Shown: one piece after another, positions 46,247-55,806 of the stretch
How the letters are laid out: each line of letters opens with the position of its first letter
Position numbering within the stretch: position 1 is the first letter of the stretch
From: Comamonas testosteroni
GTDB lineage: Bacteria > Pseudomonadota > Gammaproteobacteria > Burkholderiales > Burkholderiaceae_C
Length of the DNA: 64,000 nt
Direction of reading: 5' to 3'
NCBI RefSeq assembly: GCF_014076415.1
Contig: NZ_CP043568.1
Coordinates: 992,001 to 1,056,000, forward strand
Program-made: the position numbers and the translations under genes
Notes under the pieces: model-generated
The model's input: only the letters and a program-made list of their open reading frames with translations
Database searches by the model: none
Told to the model about the DNA's origin: nothing

Positions 46247-47572
46247 TCACCTCGCGGGCATATTTTTCAGGGTGTAGACCAGGCTGTAGCTGGCATCATC
46301 GGCGATGGCGGGCATGCTGGCATTCCAGTCGTCCCAGCGCTGGCGCATGGCCTGCAGGCGCTCGGGCTGCTGTCCGGCCAGATTGGCACGCTCGCGCTCG
46401 TCCTGCGCCAGATTGAACAGGTATTCGTTGTCTTCCACGCGCAGGTATTTCCATTCGCCTTCGCGTAGTGCGCGCTGGTTGCGGTAGAGCATGCGCCAGT
46501 ACAGAGGCCGGGCAAACTCCGCACCGTCGGTGCGCAGCAGGGGTAGCAGGGAGATGCCGTCCAGCGGGTAGTCGGGGTCGGCGCTCACACCGGCTGCATC
46601 CAGCACAGTGGCCGACCAGTCCATGGTCATGCATGGCTGGGCACTGCTGCGATGGGCCTCGATCACGGCAGGCCAGTGGGCGATCCAGGGCACGCGGATG
46701 CCGCCTTCGGTCAGGTCCATCTTGCCGCCCACGAGAGGCCAGCTGTCCGAGAAGCGCTCGCCGCCGTTGTCGCTGGTGAAGACGATCAGGGTGTTGTCGA
46801 GCTGGTCGTTCTTGCTCAGTGCTTCGACGATCCAGCCAATGCCCTCATCCATGTGATGAATCATGCGGCGGTACTGGTGAATATTGCCTCCTTCCAGATG
46901 CGTGATGCCTGCTCCCAGTTGCTCGGCGGTCTCTCGGTCATCACGGGTTTCCCAGGGCCAGTGCGGGGCCGTGTAGTGCAGGCTCAGGAAGAAGGGGGCA
47001 TCGCCCGCGCTCATGCGGTTGACGAAGTCCACGCTGCGCTGGGACAGCAGGTCGGTCAGATAGCCTTCGTCGTGGTGCTCCTCTTCGCCCACCCACAGGT
47101 CGTGCTGGCCCGAGCTGCTCAGATGGGTGAAGTAATCCACGCCGCCCGACATGGGGCCGAAGTATTCCTCGTAGCCTGAGCGCAGCGGGCCGAAGTGGGG
47201 AGGGTAGCCCAGATGCCATTTGCCTATCAGTGCCGTGCGGTAGCCCGCGCCCTTGAGCAGCGAGGCAACGGTGGGGATCTCGGGCGGCAGGCCCAGCCTG
47301 GCGCCCAGCGGCGTACCGCGCGTCTTGCTGTTGATGGGCTCTTCGGCCGCACCGCGCAAGCGGTATTGATAGCGCGCCGTGGCCAAGGCAAAACGCGTGG
47401 GCGAGCACACGGGTGAGTTGGCATAGCCCTGGGTGAGCCTGAGGCCGTTGGAGGCCAGGCGGTCGAGCACCGGGGATACCGGGCCGAACTCGGCATCGCG
47501 GCCGCCGTAGCAGCCCAGGTCGGCATAGCCGAGATCGTCGGCGACGATAAAGATGATGTTGGGGCGAGTCAT
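46247..47572 (-). CDS. Sulfatase
   Basis: 441-aa alkaline-phosphatase-superfamily sulfatase. Metal site NIIFIVADDLGYADLGCYGG at the N-terminus; the modification motif CSPTR (about residue 56), in which Cys becomes formylglycine; GKWHLG; and TSDNGGE for the second metal cluster. No signal peptide, so it is cytoplasmic and acts on an imported sulfate ester. Neither a formylglycine-generating enzyme nor anSME is in the window. The Bug-type binding protein next to it may deliver the substrate. Confidence 0.92.
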   Translation of the reverse strand: MTRPNIIFIVADDLGYADLGCYGGRDAEFGPVSPVLDRLASNGLRLTQGYANSPVCSPTRFALATARYQYRLRGAAEEPINSKTRGTPLGARLGLPPEIPTVASLLKGAGYRTALIGKWHLGYPPHFGPLRSGYEEYFGPMSGGVDYFTHLSSSGQHDLWVGEEEHHDEGYLTDLLSQRSVDFVNRMSAGDAPFFLSLHYTAPHWPWETRDDRETAEQLGAGITHLEGGNIHQYRRMIHHMDEGIGWIVEALSKNDQLDNTLIVFTSDNGGERFSDSWPLVGGKMDLTEGGIRVPWIAHWPAVIEAHRSSAQPCMTMDWSATVLDAAGVSADPDYPLDGISLLPLLRTDGAEFARPLYWRMLYRNQRALREGEWKYLRVEDNEYLFNLAQDERERANLAGQQPERLQAMRQRWDDWNASMPAIADDASYSLVYTLKNMPAR

Positions 47573-47618
47573 GAAATGCGGGTCGTTGTTGTTATTGGCT
47601 GTAGGTCGGCTGGAGGCC

Positions 47619-48620
47619 TTATTCCATCTTCATGCCGGTGGCCTGGGCCAGGACGCGATAGCGGTCGGCCAGGGCCTGAATGCGCTTGACGGCCGCATCG
47701 CCTGTCAGCCCTTCGTAGACCATGTCGTTGACACGCATGCGCTCGCGCAGCGTGCCGTCCTTCATGGCCTTCTCGAACTGGGCCCGGATTTTCTGAACCA
47801 GCGGCTCAGGTGTGCTGCTGGGTACCCAGGCAGCGAAAAGCACTTCCTGCTGCAGCTCCTTGTGTCCCAGCTCTGCCACCGAGGGAACTTCCGGCAGCAA
47901 GGGGTTGCGCTGGGCCGTGGTCACCGCCAGCGCCGTGATCTTTCCAGTGGTCACATGGGGCAGCATGGCGGTGGAGCTGATGACGCCGCCATCCACTTCG
48001 CCCGAGAGCATCGCCAGCGTGGCAGGTGCATTGCCTTTGTAGGGCACGTGGTTGACCTTGGCCCCGGTGGCGTAGGTCAGGATGCTGGAGGCCAGATGGC
48101 CGGGGGTTCCATAGCCGGCGGAGCCCAGGGTCAGGCCCTTGTCCTTGCCGCGGGCGATGAACTGCTCCAGTGTCTTGATATTGGTTTTGGGACTGACAGC
48201 CATCAGCATGCCTTGCGAGGCGAACACCATGACGGGACGCAGGTCGCCATTTTTGAACGGCATGCTTTTGTAGATCTGCGGGTTGACGGTGAAGCTCGTG
48301 TCCAGGCCGATCAGCATGGTGTAGCCGTCGGCGGCAGCCTTGGCGACGTAATCGGCTCCTATGTTGCCGCCGGCGCCGGTGCGGTTTTCAACAACGAAGG
48401 GCTGCCTGGTTTCGCGTTGAAGTACTTCTCCTACGCCGCGCGCCAGTATGTCCACAGCCCCTCCGGGAGCGAAGGAGGCGATCAGTCGAACCGGCTTGCC
48501 GGGCCAGGCAGAGGCGGCGGCGCCATCGGCAGGCTGGCCCTGGGAGGCGAATGCCGTGCAGCCCAGCAGCAGAGCCAGGCTGGTTTGAAGAAGGCGGCGG
48601 GGTGCAGTCAGGCGGGCCAT
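47619..48620 (-). CDS. Bug/TctC-family periplasmic binding protein
   Basis: 333-aa tripartite-tricarboxylate-transporter receptor. ATG 48620 gives a signal peptide (LLQTSLALLLGCTAFASQGQ). Domain marks: WPGKPVRLIASFAPGGAVDILAR, ENRTGAGGNIGADYVAKAAADGYT, GSAGYGTPGHLA, HVPYKGNAPA. Binds an organic anion in the periplasm. No tctA or tctB is adjacent; the nearest pair is at 57.8-59.8 kb and lacks its own TctC. Divergent from a MarR gene. Confidence 0.92.
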   Translation of the reverse strand: MARLTAPRRLLQTSLALLLGCTAFASQGQPADGAAASAWPGKPVRLIASFAPGGAVDILARGVGEVLQRETRQPFVVENRTGAGGNIGADYVAKAAADGYTMLIGLDTSFTVNPQIYKSMPFKNGDLRPVMVFASQGMLMAVSPKTNIKTLEQFIARGKDKGLTLGSAGYGTPGHLASSILTYATGAKVNHVPYKGNAPATLAMLSGEVDGGVISSTAMLPHVTTGKITALAVTTAQRNPLLPEVPSVAELGHKELQQEVLFAAWVPSSTPEPLVQKIRAQFEKAMKDGTLRERMRVNDMVYEGLTGDAAVKRIQALADRYRVLAQATGMKME

Positions 48621-48725
48621 GGAATCACTCTCTGGTCTGAGGAAAGTGCTGGCATTTGCGAAAATCCCCAGCACTCCCCTTTGTCTCTGTATTGGGAATG
48701 CCCACTGTAGAAGTGACATCCATAA

Positions 48726-48738
48726 TTGATCTAATCAA
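48726..48738. promoter_or_regulatory. Probable MarR operator
   Basis: Perfect palindrome TTGAT-CTA-ATCAA in the intergenic region between the divergent MarR and Bug genes, 9 bp before the MarR start. MarR-family operators typically look like this; autoregulation is inferred. Confidence 0.6.
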
Positions 48739-48747
48739 CTCATCCCC

Positions 48748-49251
48748 GTGAATACCCGACAACCCACCTCCATTCAGCAGATGCTGTTGTTTCGCATCAG
48801 CCGCTTCTTTGGTGTGGCGGGCGGAATGGCCATGCGCATGTGCGAGGCCCGCTTCGGCCTCACGCGTCGCGAATGGGGCGTGATGGCGACGCTGGCGACC
48901 GAGGAGGGTTTGCTGTCCTCCGAGTTGGCACAGAAGGTGCAGCTGGACAGGGCGCGCACCTCTCGGGCGCTGAGCGGTCTGGAGGAGAAAGGCTGGGTGC
49001 TGCGCAAGCCTCTGGATGGAGACCGCCGGCGCGTGGCCATGTATCTGACCGATGAGGGGCGGCACATGTACGGCCTTATCCTGCCCGAGATGGTCAAGAT
49101 TCATGCCGACATCGTGTCTGTCCTCAGCGATGAGGAGCTGGCCTTGTTTGACGACCTGCTGGCCAAGCTCCAGGCCCATTCGGTGACGCTGGAGCAGCAG
49201 GAGCAATACGCGGATCTGCCGCGCATAGGGCGCAGCAGGCCGCCTCGATAG
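48748..49251 (+). CDS. MarR-family transcriptional regulator
   Basis: 167 aa from a GTG start. Winged helix about 35-125: LTRREWGVMATLATEEGLLSSELAQKVQLDRARTSRALSGLEEKGWV, wing DGDRRRVAMYLTDEG. Terminal helices provide dimerisation. Likely represses the divergent Bug/sulfatase genes until a substrate-derived ligand appears (inference). Confidence 0.9.
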   Translation: MNTRQPTSIQQMLLFRISRFFGVAGGMAMRMCEARFGLTRREWGVMATLATEEGLLSSELAQKVQLDRARTSRALSGLEEKGWVLRKPLDGDRRRVAMYLTDEGRHMYGLILPEMVKIHADIVSVLSDEELALFDDLLAKLQAHSVTLEQQEQYADLPRIGRSRPPR

Positions 49252-49327
49252 AGGGGGCGGGCAGTCAGATTGCATAAGGCTGGCGCCGCCGGCAGGGCAT
49301 TACCGGCAATGCCACAATGCTGGCAAC

Positions 49328-50581
49328 ATGCAATTTCCCTACGAACTGGCCGTGGGCTGGCGCTATACCCGTGCAGGGCGCGCCACACGCCGCAATGGCT
49401 TCATCTCCTTTATCTCGGGTGTCTCCATGCTTGGCATTGCGCTGGGCGTGGCGGCGCTGATCATTGTGCTGAGCGTGATGAACGGCTTCCAGAAGGAAGT
49501 GCGGGATCGCATGCTCAGCGTCGTCTCCCATGTGGAAATCTACGCCCCGCAGGGCGCGCCGCTGCCCGATGTGGAGCGCACCATGCGCGAGGCCAGAGCC
49601 AACCCCGACGTGGTGGGGGCCGCGCCTTTTGTGGCGGCTCAGGCATTGCTGGCGCGCGGCGAGGATATGAAAGGCGCCTTGGTGCGCGGTATCGATCCGG
49701 CGCGTGAAGGCGAGGTGACCGATCTGGCAGCCACCAGCGGGGAGGTGCTCAAGCGTCTGGTGCCCGGCGAGTTCAAGGTGGTTCTCGGCATCGAGCTTGC
49801 GCGCAACCTCGGAGTGAGCGAAGGCGATGTGATCACGCTGATCGCTCCCAGCGGACAGGTCACCCCGGCCGGCGTGCTGCCGCGCATGAAACAGATGACG
49901 GTGGCCGGTACTTTCGATTCCGGTCACTACGAATATGACTCGGCGCTGGTGATGATGCATTACGAGGATGCACAGCGCATCTTCCGCCTGGAAGGGCCGA
50001 CCGGCATTCGCCTCAAGCTCAAGGATTTGCATGAGGCTCCGCGCGTGGCACATGAGCTGGCGGACACCTTGACGGATCGTTTGTTCATCCGTGACTGGAC
50101 GCAGCAGAACAAGACCTGGTTTGCCGCCGTGCAGCTCGAAAAACGCATGATGTTCATCATCCTGACCCTGATCGTGGCCGTGGCGGCTTTCAATCTGGTG
50201 TCCACCCTGGTGATGAGCGTGCAGGACAAGCGTGCCGACATTGCCATCCTGCGCACCCTGGGGGCCTCGCCCTCGTCCATCATGGGCATCTTCATGGTGC
50301 AGGGCGCCATGGTCGGCGTCATCGGCACCTTGGCCGGTCTGGCGCTGGGGCTGGCGATTGCCTTCAATATCGACGTCATCGTGCCGGCCATAGAGCAGGC
50401 GCTGCATGCCAACTTCCTGCCCAAGGACATCTACCTGATCAGCAAGATGCCCAGCGAGCCGCAGTCCACGGACATCGTGCCGATCGCCGTGATTTCCCTG
50501 ATTCTTTCTTTTGTGGCAACGATTTACCCCAGCTGGCGTGCCAGCCGCGTGAACCCTGCGGAGGCACTGCGTTATGAATGA
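49328..50581 (+). CDS. lolC: Lipoprotein-releasing ABC transporter permease LolC/E
   Basis: 417-aa permease. MacB/FtsX topology: helix about 30-50, large periplasmic domain about 55-265, three helices about 270-410. Start [33 protein letters not shown] is diagnostic. Extracts outer-membrane lipoproteins and passes them to LolA. Only one permease gene is present, so the transporter probably uses a LolF-like homodimer as in many betaproteobacteria. Overlaps lolD by 8 bp. Confidence 0.94.
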   Translation: MQFPYELAVGWRYTRAGRATRRNGFISFISGVSMLGIALGVAALIIVLSVMNGFQKEVRDRMLSVVSHVEIYAPQGAPLPDVERTMREARANPDVVGAAPFVAAQALLARGEDMKGALVRGIDPAREGEVTDLAATSGEVLKRLVPGEFKVVLGIELARNLGVSEGDVITLIAPSGQVTPAGVLPRMKQMTVAGTFDSGHYEYDSALVMMHYEDAQRIFRLEGPTGIRLKLKDLHEAPRVAHELADTLTDRLFIRDWTQQNKTWFAAVQLEKRMMFIILTLIVAVAAFNLVSTLVMSVQDKRADIAILRTLGASPSSIMGIFMVQGAMVGVIGTLAGLALGLAIAFNIDVIVPAIEQALHANFLPKDIYLISKMPSEPQSTDIVPIAVISLILSFVATIYPSWRASRVNPAEALRYE

Positions 50582-51263
50582 TGTTGTGATGGACCGGACC
50601 GTGCTGGAGGCACGCGGCCTGACCAAGCGCTTTGCCGAAGGCAAACTGGATGTGACCGTGCTGCAGGGCGTGGACCTGCAGGTTCAGGCGGGCGAGACGC
50701 TGGCAATCGTCGGAGCCTCGGGCTCGGGCAAGTCCACCTTGCTGCACTTGCTGGGCGGGCTGGATGCGCCCACCACCGGCAGCGTCAGCCTCATGGGCCA
50801 GCCCCTGCACCAGCTCAGCCCGCAAAAGCAGGGCGCGCTGCGCAACCGGCACCTGGGCTTCATCTACCAGTTCCACCACCTGCTGGCCGAATTTTCGGCC
50901 CAGGAGAATGTGGCCATGCCGCTGCGCATCCGACGCGACGCCAAGGAGGACTGCATGGACCGCGCGGCCGAGATGCTGCGCGCCGTGGGCCTGGGCCAGC
51001 GCATGGCGCATCGTCCGGCCGAGCTGTCGGGTGGCGAGCGTCAGCGTGTGGCCATTGCGCGTGCCCTGGTCACGCGTCCGGCCTGCGTGCTGGCCGATGA
51101 GCCCACGGGTAATCTGGACCGCGGTACGGCCGATACGGTGTTTGCGCTGATGCTGGAGCTCGCACGCAGCCACGGCACGGCGTTCGTGATGGTCACCCAT
51201 GACGAAGGACTGGCCGCGCGCTGCGATCGCATGGTCAGGTTGGGGCTGGGACAGCTGGGTTGA
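50574..51263 (+). CDS. lolD: Lipoprotein-releasing ABC transporter ATPase LolD
   Basis: 229-aa ABC ATPase. Walker [11 protein letters not shown]-loop YQFHHLL, signature [15 protein letters not shown], Walker [12 protein letters not shown], switch His in VTHD. Powers LolC/E. Start overlaps the lolC stop; a second in-frame ATG is not needed. Confidence 0.95.
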   Translation: MNDVVMDRTVLEARGLTKRFAEGKLDVTVLQGVDLQVQAGETLAIVGASGSGKSTLLHLLGGLDAPTTGSVSLMGQPLHQLSPQKQGALRNRHLGFIYQFHHLLAEFSAQENVAMPLRIRRDAKEDCMDRAAEMLRAVGLGQRMAHRPAELSGGERQRVAIARALVTRPACVLADEPTGNLDRGTADTVFALMLELARSHGTAFVMVTHDEGLAARCDRMVRLGLGQLG

Positions 51264-51282
51264 ATACGTCCAGATAAATCAA

Positions 51283-51316
51283 GGCCCGAGCCACTGCCTG
51301 TGCAGCGGCTCGGGCC
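51283..51316. terminator. Bidirectional hairpin between lolD and the PAS chemoreceptor
   Basis: Perfect 10-bp stem GGCCCGAGCC / GGCTCGGGCC. T-rich sequence follows on the minus strand; the + strand tail is weaker. Confidence 0.7.
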
Positions 51317-51346
51317 CAATTTGTGAAACATGCCTGAAGCGCTTTA

Positions 51347-52771
51347 TCAATAAGCGCTGACAGCTGCATTTCTGATAGCGATCGTGGCTTGCTCGCGAGC
51401 CGATGCCTGCAGCGGCACGGCGGGGCGCGGCTTGCCTGAGCCATGGTTGCTCGAGACATCCTGAGCCGTCAGGTCGTCGGTGACCTCGCGCAGCCTGGCG
51501 GACTGGGTCAGCGAAGTCTGTACCACTTCGCCCATGATCTGCGTGACCTGGCGCGATGAGTTCACGATCTCGGCCATGGTGGTGCCGGCTTCGCGCACCT
51601 GCGTCACCCCCTGGGTGACCTGGGTGACCGAGGTCTGGATCAGCTGCTTGATCTCCTTGGCGGCTTCGGCGCTGTGCTGGGCCAGCTGGCGCACCTCATT
51701 GGCCACCACGGCAAAGCCGCGCCCCTGGTCACCGGCGCGGGCCGCTTCCACGGCGGCGTTGAGCGCCAGCAGATTGGTCTGGAAGGCGATGGAGTCCATC
51801 ATGCCGATGATGTCGCTGATCTTGCGCGAGCTGGCGCTGATGGATTCCATGGTGGTCACCACATCCTGCACGGTGCGGCCGCCGGCCTCGGCCACGCTGC
51901 AGGCGTCCTGGGCCAGCTCGTTGGCCTGGCGCGCATGGTTGGCGCTTTCGGTCAGCCCCTCCACCGTGGCGCGCAGGGTTTGCGCCGCGGTCACGCGGCG
52001 TGTGATGTTGGTGGCGAACTTGACGACCTTGAAGGGGCGGCCTTCGGCATCGAGTATGGGGTTGTAGCTGGCTTCGATCCAGATCTGGCGGCCAGCCTTG
52101 CCTATGCGCAGGTACTGGCCCGCATCGTGATGCCCCAGGGCCAGCTTGTGCCAGAAATGCTGATAGGCCGGGGATTGGCGCTCGTGCGGCTGGACAAACA
52201 TGCTGTGGTGCCTGCCAACGACTTCGGCGAGGGAGTAGCCCATGGTCTGCAGGAACAGATCGTTGGCCGTGAGGATGTTGCCGTTCAGATCGAACTCGAT
52301 GATGGCCTGTACCTTGGCAATGGCTTGGAGCTGGCCTCGGGCATCGTCTTCATGCTGCTGCTGCTCGGTGATGTCGGTTGCGTACTTGATGACTTTGCGC
52401 GGCTGCCCCTGGCTGTCAAAGATCGGGTTGTAGCTGGCCTGCAGCCACACATCCTCGCCCTGGCTGTTGATGCGGCGGTAGCGGCCGCTGTCATGCAGGC
52501 CTGCCGCCAGGCGCTGCCAGAACTGGGCGTACTCGGCAGAGGCTCGGGTCTCCTCATCCACAAACATGCGGTGATGCTGGCCGATGATCTGCTCGGCGCT
52601 ATAGCCCATGGTGCGCAGAAAGTTGTCATTGGCCGTCAGCACATGGCCTTGAAGATCGAACTCGATCACGGCCTGGACCTGATCCAGCGCGGCCAGCTTG
52701 CCCTGCATGTCGGCGCGTTGATGACTTTGGCTCAGGCGTTGCCAGAGCGTGCTTTGCAGAAGTCCCGTCAT
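51347..52771 (-). CDS. Soluble double-PAS methyl-accepting protein (BdlA/Aer-like)
   Basis: 474 aa with no membrane helix. Two PAS-PAC units (about 25-140 and 147-262) are close copies of each other, each with IEFDLxGxxLTAND, a MGYS segment and a PAC strand (SYNPIxDxxGxPxKVxKxATxIT). They are followed by a compact MA domain with tip [31 protein letters not shown]. Pseudomonas BdlA, with this architecture, controls biofilm dispersal through cyclic di-GMP; chemotaxis or redox sensing are alternatives. Confidence 0.9.
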   Translation of the reverse strand: MTGLLQSTLWQRLSQSHQRADMQGKLAALDQVQAVIEFDLQGHVLTANDNFLRTMGYSAEQIIGQHHRMFVDEETRASAEYAQFWQRLAAGLHDSGRYRRINSQGEDVWLQASYNPIFDSQGQPRKVIKYATDITEQQQHEDDARGQLQAIAKVQAIIEFDLNGNILTANDLFLQTMGYSLAEVVGRHHSMFVQPHERQSPAYQHFWHKLALGHHDAGQYLRIGKAGRQIWIEASYNPILDAEGRPFKVVKFATNITRRVTAAQTLRATVEGLTESANHARQANELAQDACSVAEAGGRTVQDVVTTMESISASSRKISDIIGMMDSIAFQTNLLALNAAVEAARAGDQGRGFAVVANEVRQLAQHSAEAAKEIKQLIQTSVTQVTQGVTQVREAGTTMAEIVNSSRQVTQIMGEVVQTSLTQSARLREVTDDLTAQDVSSNHGSGKPRPAVPLQASAREQATIAIRNAAVSAY

Positions 52772-52940
52772 AACTCGCTCCTTTGGCCGATCGCGCAGGG
52801 CAGTGGGTAAAGTTGCTTAATGTTTTATTTGTTTCAATGTGTGAATCGTAGGACAAGGCTGGAAACTGTCTGTAGTCACTTGACGTGTCGTCGGCCGAGG
52901 CCGGGCTGCGCAGGCAGGCCAGCCGATGCATGATGTGAGG

Positions 52941-53762
52941 ATGCCAACCTGGATAGATACCCATTGCCATCTGGATGCCCCCGAGTTCGCGCCTGACAGG
53001 GATACCGTGCGCGCCGCTGCGCAGGCCGCAGGCGTCACGCATCTGGTCATTCCTGCCGTGCAGCGCAGCCACTGGCAGGACGTGATTGCGCTGGCCCATC
53101 GCCATGGCGACAGCTATGCGCTGGGCATTCATCCGCTCTACACGCCCGGCGCACAGGAGTCCGATATCGCGGCGCTGCGCGATCTGCTGAGTCAGCAGCT
53201 CGGGGATCCGCAGCTGGTGGCGGTGGGCGAAATCGGTCTCGACTTTTTTGTCCCCGGACTGGATGAGCAGCGCCAGATCTGGTTCTACGAGCAGCAGATC
53301 CGGCTGGCATGCGAGTTCGAGCTGCCCGTCATCCTGCATGTGCGCAAGAGCAGCGACCGTCTGCTCAAGACCTTGCGCCAGCACAGGGTTGTGGGTGGCA
53401 TTGCCCATGCGTTCAACGGCAGCGCCCAGCAGGCGCAGGCCTTCATCGATATGGGCTTCAAGCTGGGCTTTGGCGGCGCCATCACCTATGAGCGTGCGCT
53501 CAAGCTGCGTGAGCTGGCGGCCAGCCTGCCGCTGCAGGCGCTGGTTCTGGAAACCGATGCACCCGATATTCCGCCGCACTGGCTCTACACCACGGTCGAG
53601 CAGCGCGCGGCCGGTCAGCCCCAGGGGCGCAACAGCTCCGCCGAGCTGCCGTGCATTGCGGCGGAGATCGCGCGGCTGCGCGGCATGGACATTGAGCAGC
53701 TGGCGCAGGCCAGCACGGCCAATGCACGTAAGGCGCTCAAAGGGCTGCCGGCACTCCCGTAG
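52941..53762 (+). CDS. TatD-family metal-dependent DNase
   Basis: 273 aa from ATG 52941 (MPTWIDTHCHLDAPEF, matching the family N-terminus); ATG 52926 adds 5 residues. Metal ligands: DTHCHLD, GEIGLDFF, HVRKS (His), HAFNGS, ETDAPDIPP. TatD nucleases digest damaged DNA and act in repair and quality control. No adjacent twin-arginine genes. Confidence 0.92.
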   Translation: MPTWIDTHCHLDAPEFAPDRDTVRAAAQAAGVTHLVIPAVQRSHWQDVIALAHRHGDSYALGIHPLYTPGAQESDIAALRDLLSQQLGDPQLVAVGEIGLDFFVPGLDEQRQIWFYEQQIRLACEFELPVILHVRKSSDRLLKTLRQHRVVGGIAHAFNGSAQQAQAFIDMGFKLGFGGAITYERALKLRELAASLPLQALVLETDAPDIPPHWLYTTVEQRAAGQPQGRNSSAELPCIAAEIARLRGMDIEQLAQASTANARKALKGLPALP

Positions 53763-53861
53763 ATGGGCAGTAGCTATCCTTTGCACGCAAAGAGGCTGAT
53801 GCTCATCTTTTTGAATATCAGCCCAAGATCTAGGCCGATGATGGCTGGGCGACAATAGAGC

Positions 53862-54398
53862 ATGACCGAGGATTCTTCTGCCACTCCAACAGAGACTGGC
53901 CTGCGCTGGCAGGGGCTGGCAGCCGTGGCCGATGAGCGCACGCGTGCGCTGGTTCTGGGCAGCTTTCCGGGCCTAAAGTCGTTGCAGCAGGTGCAGTACT
54001 ACGCCCATCCGCAAAACCAGTTCTGGCCGTTGTTGCAGGCCTTGTGGCCCCGGAACCAGCAGCCGCCACGTACTGATTACGCGGGCCGCTGCGAATGGCT
54101 GCTGGCACGCGGGCTGGGCCTGTGGGATGTGTATGCGAGCTGCGAGCGTGAGGGCAGTCTGGACAGCGCCATTCGCGCGGCCCAGGTCAACGACTTTGCC
54201 GGGCTGCGTCAGCGCTGTCCTGATCTGCAACTGGCGTTGCACAACGGCGGCGAGAGCTACAAGCATGCCCGTCAGACAGAGGCGCTGGGGTTGATCGCCC
54301 TCAAGCTGCCATCCACCAGCCCGGCCAATGCCAGCTGGTCGTTCGATAGAAAACTGCAGGCCTGGCGCCATGCGCTGGCGGCTCATGGCCTGCTTTGA
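53862..54398 (+). CDS. Hypoxanthine-DNA glycosylase (UDG family 6)
   Basis: 178-aa UDG-fold protein. Motif 1 is LGSFPGLKSLQQVQYYAHPQNQFW, with the Asn near QNQFWP characteristic of the deoxyinosine-specific family; motif 2 is LPSTSPAN. Removes hypoxanthine arising from adenine deamination. Lies between tatD and the SpeE-like gene. Confidence 0.88.
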   Translation: MTEDSSATPTETGLRWQGLAAVADERTRALVLGSFPGLKSLQQVQYYAHPQNQFWPLLQALWPRNQQPPRTDYAGRCEWLLARGLGLWDVYASCEREGSLDSAIRAAQVNDFAGLRQRCPDLQLALHNGGESYKHARQTEALGLIALKLPSTSPANASWSFDRKLQAWRHALAAHGLL

Positions 54399-54413
54399 AG
54401 ATTGGTGTGAAAC

Positions 54414-55277
54414 GTGATCCGTAAAACCCGTGGCGGTGCCAAATCCGCGCAAGACAAGAATGTGGCCAGCGTGCAGGAACTGCCCGAAGTCAGCGTCTCC
54501 GACGACGGCGATATTCGCTATCTGCATCTGGGTACGCCCTGGGTGCAGGGCTCCATGCGCATTCGCGACCCTTTTGATATCGACCTGGAATATGTGCAGC
54601 GCATGATGGGCTGGCTGCTGTTTGCCGAGCCAGCCGAAGTGCCCCGGATGCACGCCATGCAACTAGGTCTGGGGGCAGCCGCCATCACCAAGTTCTGCCA
54701 CAAGAAGCTGCGCATGAAGACCACGGCGGTCGAGCTCAATCCCCAGGTGCTGGCTGTGTGCCGCAGCTGGTTCAAGCTGCCGCCCGACAGCAGCACGCTG
54801 CAGGTAGTGCTGGCCGATGCAGCTCAAGAGATCAAAAAGACCGAATGGCAGGGCACGGTCGATGCACTGGCCGTCGATCTCTATGACCATGAGGCGGCGG
54901 CTCCCGTTCTCGACAGCGCAGAGTTCTATGCCGATTGCCGCAATCTTCTGACCGAGGACGGCATCATGACCGTCAACCTCTTTGGCCGCTCCTCAAGTTT
55001 TGACAAAAGCCTGGATCAGATGGCCCAGGCCTTTGGCGAGGACGCGCTCTGGGCCTTCCGCCCCACGCGCGAAGGCAATACCGTGGTGCTGGCACAGCGC
55101 ACACCGCGTGTTCTGCAGGGCACGGAGCTGGACCTGGCCTGTGACCAGGTGCAGGCCCGTTGGGATTTGAACACCACGCGCTGGGCCAAGGTGTTCGTGC
55201 CGGCCCGCGATGCCGAGGCCGGCAGCAAGACGGCCAAAGCCAAAGTCAGCCGCATCGGCCGGGGCGCTACCGTGTAA
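54414..55277 (+). CDS. Spermidine-synthase-like methyltransferase-fold protein
   Basis: 287 aa from GTG 54414, 15 bp after the glycosylase stop. Rossmann core: LGLGAAAITKFCHKKLRMKTTAVELNPQVLAV, then VVLADAAQEIKKTEW and DALAVDLYDHEAAAPVL. Residue pattern (acidic VELNP, LADA) fits binding of an S-adenosyl-type nucleotide, but the canonical GGGDG loop is LGLGAA and no polyamine-binding signature is clear. Actual aminopropyl transfer is uncertain. Confidence 0.75.
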   Translation: MIRKTRGGAKSAQDKNVASVQELPEVSVSDDGDIRYLHLGTPWVQGSMRIRDPFDIDLEYVQRMMGWLLFAEPAEVPRMHAMQLGLGAAAITKFCHKKLRMKTTAVELNPQVLAVCRSWFKLPPDSSTLQVVLADAAQEIKKTEWQGTVDALAVDLYDHEAAAPVLDSAEFYADCRNLLTEDGIMTVNLFGRSSSFDKSLDQMAQAFGEDALWAFRPTREGNTVVLAQRTPRVLQGTELDLACDQVQARWDLNTTRWAKVFVPARDAEAGSKTAKAKVSRIGRGATV

Positions 55278-55338
55278 TTGCAAAGCCTGAGTAAATTGAT
55301 GGTGCTGGCCTTGAGGGCGGCGGTTTTCTGCCGATGAT

Positions 55339-55707
55339 ATGGTCATGACGATCAGTGCCATCTCCTCCGGTTCTGTCAGCTCAGCCTCTTCGGCGGCCGG
55401 CGCAGCATCGCGTATCCAGCAACTGCAAAAGCAGATCAAGGATGCCACCAACGAACTCAAAGAAGTTGCCAACAGCGATGCGGATGCCAAGACCAAGGAG
55501 CAGCGGGCGCAGTTGCTGCAGACCAAGATCCAGATGCTGCAGGCCCAGATCGAGGCCTTGCAGAACCAGCAGGCACAGCAAGCCCAGCAGGCTGCTCAGC
55601 GTGGCGCCGAAGCCGTCCGGCCAAAGCAGGACGAAGCGGTGCAGAGCAGAAGTCGCAGCAATCCGGGCCAGGGCAGCCTCGGCGGTCTGCTGGACGAATA
55701 CGCCTGA
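55339..55707 (+). CDS. FlxA-like coiled-coil protein
   Basis: 122 aa. Ser/Ala-rich N-terminus, then a Gln-rich coiled coil about 24-95 (RIQQLQKQIKDATNELKEV, ALQNQQAQQAQQAAQRG) and a disordered tail. Resembles the FlxA-like family, whose E. coli member is under flagellar FliA control; no FliA promoter was found here. ATG at 55339 or 55345. Confidence 0.72.
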   Translation: MVMTISAISSGSVSSASSAAGAASRIQQLQKQIKDATNELKEVANSDADAKTKEQRAQLLQTKIQMLQAQIEALQNQQAQQAQQAAQRGAEAVRPKQDEAVQSRSRSNPGQGSLGGLLDEYA

Positions 55708-55806
55708 GCTGCATCAGACAAAAGGGATAAAAAAAGGTCTTCATCGGTTTCTTATGCACCGTCCTGATCGGGTGCATGGGCCGATGGCGGTACAGTCAAG
55801 GCAGTT

